Of a stretch of 64,000 nt of DNA, positions 60,599 through 64,000 are shown piece by piece; positions within the stretch are counted from its first letter, which is position 1, and each line of letters starts with the position of its first letter. This stretch comes from Chrysomallon squamiferum (Eukaryota > Mollusca > Gastropoda > Neomphalida > Peltospiridae). Position numbers and translations under genes: made by a program. Location of the stretch: positions 4,645,708 to 4,709,707 of the forward strand of contig CM022667.1 of assembly GCA_012295275.1 (NCBI GenBank). Reading direction: 5' to 3'. Below the pieces are notes generated by a model. It was not told the DNA's origin. It saw nothing but the letters and a program-made list of their open reading frames with translations, and did no database searches.

Positions 60599-62618
60599 GA
60601 TAAAATCACAAATAAAAATGGATATTGTATTTCTTCTTTTTCTAAGAAAACTCTATTTGGTATTTGTCTTCGTCAAAATAATTGTTTTACCTGCCGATAT
60701 GATGATCTAATGAAAAAAAAAAAAAAAAAAATTTTTTATTTGAAAAACGAAAGTATTTTTATGTCTAAAATCACATCAGAATTATTGTGAAAAATCAGTC
60801 AAAGTGATTATATTCTCATTAGACTTATAATAAGTATTGTTATACTTCATTATTATCGAGGCTTTATTACAAACAACGAACAGAAGTATTGAAAATTATA
60901 TTTAGTCCAACAAAAGTTCACTGTAACATATAAATCCTTTAATTCGGCACACCTAGTCATATCCCGATTACCAAACAACCGCACATCTGTGTGTGCAACA
61001 TTTATCATTAAATTTGATTTATTTATAATTTTTATTATTCACCTTGTCGTCGGACACCATCAATGACTGAATCACACAGATATCCTTTATGCATTTTATA
61101 TTCCACACCCAAGAAATAACCATTATTCAGTCTATCTAAATTTTAACCTCAAAGGTTATTGACTTTCTTTTTTTTGTAAATAACGTATTCTTCTTGCCCC
61201 CCAGTCTTCCCACCTCTGAGTCAGTTGTTTATATACAGATCCGGCAGAGGTCGATGCTTGTAAAAGAAGATAGAGCGTAAGAAAGTAGTATTTAGAACGT
61301 CGAGGGGGTCTATGAACAGATGTACCCGCAGACAACCCGTTCCCGAGACAAACGAGTCTTTGTGCTGGTGTTCTATTCTTGCCACACTCCTCTACAAAAT
61401 AAGAATATGGCGCTAAATATAGGTTGTTTATAATAGGAATCATCGTTCTGAAGGGTCGTAGCGTGTATATTCCTCGAAAAAGTTCGAAGTCATTAAAGTG
61501 TTTTCAAACTTGCGGTTGAATAGAGCTTCTATTTGACTCGCAGTCGTTAATGTTAATATTATTTATATTTTTTTTGTTGGTATTCATATGTAACTTTTTT
61601 TACCTGTAGCTGTTTACTCCAGTAGTCTTTCCTCCAAATAATATATATTATTAAAATAAAAAACATCGTCATGCAAATGAAATTGAGCGCAGATATTTAG
61701 TTATTTAAAAAATAATTTTCGCCAGTAAAATAAAAATAAATATTGCTTACTCATTATTATCTTAATTGCTTTAAATTCGCATACGTTATTCATACTGTTA
61801 AATCAACATATTAACACATCGAAATTTCATGAGTATTACTTCTGCAGTACAATATACTCTCCACACCCACCCCCCAAAGAGAAAGGAAAATAAGAATATT
61901 TAAAACAGAAAATAATAAATTTTTATTTTCCAATTATTAAAACAAGTTGGTCTTGCATTTTTGGGTGTGATAATATTTTAAAGATTCAGCATATCAAGGT
62001 AAAAATAAATATAAAACATTCATTATGTACAGTCACATATTTATTTAACTTGTGTTTGTTTCTCCCTCATTCTCTTAGTCTTTCTGATGAACTGTTAATT
62101 CACAGAAGAATTTTGAAAATCCTTTTAAGGAGAATCTGACTGTACAGCTTACATGGTACAGTTGCTGACAAAGACTGAGCTGTTTTCATTTTTTAAATTC
62201 CTTTTTATACAAAAATTAAAAGATATTTTCATTTGCTTGCATTACAGCAGTACCAAGTTTGACTACAGTTAAATATTAACTGAATCTAGAGAAGTAGTAT
62301 GGATAACAGATATCATTACTATCTTTAGTTTCAATTAGGACATGAGTCTACATTTTCTGAAATTAATTTTTACAGACTTTGTAGTTTGCATTATAAAATT
62401 CTTCCGTAGTACTTCATGTATCTCCATGTGTAAAACAGAACTCGTTTAAAGGTCACCTGACATTTATAACTATTTGTTTAGAAAATAATATCACAGTCCA
62501 GTTGAGTTATACATTGTAATATTAACTGAAATATTATTTTCTATAGCCATTTTTTTGTAGGGTGACTCTGTACCTTCCATGGTGACATGTTGTCTAGTAC
62601 TTAACATTAATGGATATT

Positions 62619-63627
62619 TCAATAAGGAGTTCCCTTTTTGGGTGATTTCTTCTTTGTCTTCATTTTACTCTGGAAAAATACAAGATGAAAAATGCATATA
62701 CAAAAAAATAAAAATAAATAAATAAAATAATATAATTAAAAAAAATAAATAAAGGGAAAATAAACTGAAATATTATTATCCTTGAATTGAAACAAGTAAT
62801 AATAATAGAAAATTAAATTTCATTTCAATATAAATTTGATGGGTTTTTTTAATTGTTTTCTTATTTTCATTTAACTGAAAAGCTGTTAAGGGAGATTACT
62901 CTACCATATTAACTGTTTTTTCTATCTGGCCAATAATAGACCACAGACACAAGAGTGAATCTTCTCCTCCTGTTATCATTTTCTCCATCTACAAATACAC
63001 AGAGAAATATAAACAATGAAACAACAATGGTGATTTTTATATTATACACAAACAATGCTTCCAAGAAAGATATAAAAAGAAAAGAAAAAATGTATTACTA
63101 AAAAAAAAAAAAATAAAGAAACTGGTCATGATTGTGCTCTTGATTTCCTTTTTCTCTTACAAAAATGTACCATGTAATTTATATCCCAGAAATATTTAAA
63201 AAAAAATAATAACAAACTGTTAGATAAAATAACTTGTCTAATGATTTGTGATAAAATTATAAGCAAAAATTTGGCAGTTTTAGAATCCAGTCATCTGGTT
63301 TTGTTTACATTTCTGTACACATTTTAACATCATAAATTAACAACAAAAATATTTATAGCTAAAAAAAAAAAAAAAAAAATGATAAAATTTATTTAGGTTC
63401 TATGTTTTTAATCATCTTAGGATACAACTTTATATCAGCAATATATTTAATACTTTTAATAATTTACTTTAAAAAAAAATAAAAAAATAAATACAACTTC
63501 ATGAAATTCAGTGTGATTTACCTGTGAATTCCAGTAACAGCATCGGATTCGATCTCGGTGACCTCCAGCTAGTGATGTCACTATTTTAATTTCATCTTGT
63601 GACACATCCAATACACGTACTACTCCA
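62619..63627 (-). CDS. WDR89: WD repeat-containing protein 89, C-terminal part (gene continues past right edge)
   Basis: WDR89 is a conserved WD40 beta-propeller protein of poorly defined function. Three exons on the minus strand are visible: 63522-63627, 62905-62988 and 62619-62669 (stop at 62619), all ending in phase 0. The first two give the last propeller blade: IKIVTSLAGGHRDRIRCCYW followed by NSQ, then ITGGEDSLLCLWSI. The human protein, as I recall it, has VTSLQGGHAATVRSFCWNVQ and LLTGGEDAQLLLW at its C-terminus. The last exon encodes a short Lys-rich tail (KMKTKKKSPKKGTPY), similar in character to the basic human tail. Earlier blades must lie beyond position 64000. The 63627 boundary rests on an AATAG acceptor and is the least certain. 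Confidence 0.75.
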
Positions 63628-64000
63628 CTATTGTCAGAAAATTAAATATAGAAATAAATTAAAATTTTATAATTGTAAAAAAGAAGCAAATTATTTATGT
63701 TACTTATTTTTCAAAGTGATAATCAACAAATCAAATTTTTAAAATATTATGCTATTTGACATATACTTATAACAAAATAAAAAATATTTTTCTCACATCT
63801 TTTAAAATACTTGTTATATTATTATTTTAAAAAGAAAGAAAGCAAAAAGATAGTCTTTGACATAAATGTGTCAATGAAATCCATATTATCATAGAAATAA
63901 TAATCAGAAGATGTACTTGAACAGAAAATACTGGGTTGGAACAAAAATGTATAGCATGTGATGTTTGAGCATGTGATTTCATTTTGTACATGATTGAAAT
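63628..64000. other. WDR89: WDR89 intron to right edge
   Basis: AT-rich intron sequence upstream of the first visible WDR89 exon. No further exon is recognised before the window ends. Confidence 0.5.

Larger units (their letters stand above)
58721..62618. other. PSKH1/WDR89 intergenic region
   Basis: No gene supported over about 3.9 kb. Contents are AAAT/TTTA low complexity (59050-59300, including imperfect inverted AAAT/ATTT runs), moderately complex sequence at 59400-60180 and 61150-61560, poly(T) at 60199-60217, a (TG)n and an (AAT)n microsatellite. The WDR89 3' UTR occupies the right end. A 95-codon minus-strand frame at 61156-61443 has no recognisable similarity. Confidence 0.55.

Noticed and set aside
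61156-61443. 95-codon minus-strand frame between PSKH1 and WDR89
   Set aside because: No recognisable domain or homologue, no convincing splice context. It could be an untranslated exon but is not supported as coding.
1-64000. tRNA, rRNA, viral or retroelement genes
   Set aside because: No cloverleaf tRNA boxes, rRNA segments, reverse transcriptase, integrase or viral motifs were recognised on either strand by eye.

Overview
This is a very AT-rich, intron-dense eukaryotic (animal) nuclear window. Every gene I recognise is a conserved single-copy metazoan housekeeping gene, split into many short exons with GT-AG introns loaded with A/T homopolymers, (AAT)n/(ATT)n microsatellites and minisatellites. 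Intron density and gene content suggest an invertebrate, perhaps a mollusc or other lophotrochozoan, but nothing here fixes the species.

Layout, left to right: NUDCD1 (-, runs off the left edge), CENPT (+), RBFA (-), TCF25 (+), FEN1 (-), DDX27 (+), PSKH1 (-), WDR89 (-, runs off the right edge). I rebuilt the exon chains by hand from splice sites, phase and similarity to the human proteins as I remember them. Every intron phase closes except at two places in FEN1: exon 4 is one base short and exon 8 has no AG acceptor. Three consecutive head-to-head pairs (NUDCD1/CENPT, RBFA/TCF25, FEN1/DDX27) sit 279-546 bp apart, start to start, and probably share bidirectional promoters. The FEN1/DDX27 spacer has NRF1-like and E2F-like sites, RBFA/TCF25 an ETS-like site, and NUDCD1/CENPT an E2F-like site. 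About 5.9 kb (39.1-45.0 kb) lies between DDX27 and PSKH1, PSKH1 has a 12-kb intron, and 58.3-62.6 kb is intergenic.

The most unusual feature is a 2.4-kb array in the last large TCF25 intron (about 17226-19654). Its 49-bp unit is a copy of the 3' splice site plus the first 40 bp of the next exon. The true exon is therefore preceded by roughly 50 intact decoy acceptors, and only the last gives the TCF25 reading frame. Smaller, decayed versions of the same event (acceptor plus exon edge copied upstream into the intron) are seen at PSKH1 exon 2 and FEN1 exon 6, and a FEN1 exon-2-like fragment lies in a DDX27 intron. CENPT also encodes an 11-copy, 12-residue Ser-Pro repeat.

The genes do not form a pathway. 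They cover ribosome biogenesis and quality control (DDX27, RBFA, TCF25), chromosome replication and segregation (FEN1, CENPT), and signalling or scaffolding (PSKH1, NUDCD1, WDR89).
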